Source of the DNA: Lentihominibacter faecis
GTDB taxonomy: Bacteria; Bacillota; Clostridia; Peptostreptococcales; Anaerovoracaceae
Length of the DNA: 45,115 bases
Assembly (NCBI RefSeq): GCF_014306095.1
Contig: NZ_JACRWC010000098.1
Coordinates: 1 to 45,115, forward strand
Direction of reading: 5' to 3'
The notes beneath the pieces are model-generated. The model saw only the letters and a list, made by a program, of their open reading frames with translations, ran no database searches and was not told where the DNA came from. Made by a program: the position numbers and the translations under genes. This document shows positions 45,092 to 45,115 of this stretch, one piece after another. Each line of letters begins with the position of its first letter. Positions within the stretch are counted from its first letter, which is position 1.

Positions 45092-45115
45092 CTGTCTCTT
45101 ATACACATCTCCGAG
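45092..45115. other. Illumina Nextera transposase adapter at contig end (artefact)
   Basis: CTGTCTCTTATACACATCT (45092-45110) is the 19-base Tn5 mosaic end used in Nextera libraries, and the next bases CCGAG (45111-45115) are the start of the Nextera read-2 adapter. These 24 bases are library sequence left at the contig end. Biological sequence should be trimmed at about 45091. Confidence 0.97.

Overview
The window looks like one complete contig of about 45 kb from a low-to-mid-GC anaerobic Firmicute of the class Clostridia. The evidence is strong AGGAGG ribosome sites, oxygen-sensitive 4-hydroxybutyryl-CoA dehydratase chemistry, PAS-type sigma-54 activators, a YacL-IspD-IspF gene order and split ChrA genes. 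Amino-acid- or putrescine-fermenting relatives (Anaerovorax/Emergencia-like) are a reasonable guess, but that is inference. The last 24 bases are Illumina Nextera adapter, so the right end is a contig end and not genome sequence.

Bases 1-15.9 kb hold a catabolic island. On the plus strand are a class III aminotransferase and two paralogous PAS/AAA+/HTH sigma-54 activators, with a small CGGC-motif protein between the activators on the other strand. On the minus strand are DUF805, an Nramp-related carrier lacking the metal motifs, a zinc alcohol dehydrogenase, a family III CoA-transferase, an SDR, 4-hydroxybutyryl-CoA dehydratase (AbfD), thiolase, 3-hydroxyacyl-CoA dehydrogenase and crotonase. 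Three sigma-54 (-24/-12) promoters head the aminotransferase, the CoA-transferase operon and the DUF805/carrier unit. Copies of one inverted repeat, ATTCA-N4-TGAAT, lie upstream of two of them at enhancer distance. The simplest reading is uptake of an amino or hydroxy acid of the 4-aminobutyrate/4-hydroxybutyrate type, transamination, reduction, CoA activation, dehydration to crotonyl-CoA, and oxidation plus thiolysis to two acetyl-CoA. The partners are not the usual AbfT and iron alcohol dehydrogenase, and the true substrate is unknown.

Bases 15.9-31.9 kb are a collinear minus-strand housekeeping run: nitroreductase, Nfu-type NifU protein, an AIR-synthase-like protein, LigA, PcrA, M50 protease, a three-gene ABC importer of the TrpXYZ type, cyclophilin, Nudix, two ChrA halves, ProS, IspDF and a YacL-like PIN/TRAM membrane protein.

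Bases 32.0-35.1 kb carry, on the plus strand, a response regulator and its membrane histidine kinase in a single reading frame, followed by a PHP phosphoesterase. The fusion can be explained by loss of one T at the natural stop. Upstream is a strikingly symmetrical divergent promoter region.

Bases 35.2-41.4 kb contain a class V aminotransferase, glycerol kinase and an AraC regulator (minus), then a small membrane protein, an APC transporter and a 45-residue membrane peptide (plus). RadA and an EF-G paralogue close the window. No rRNA, tRNA, CRISPR array, insertion sequence or phage gene was seen.
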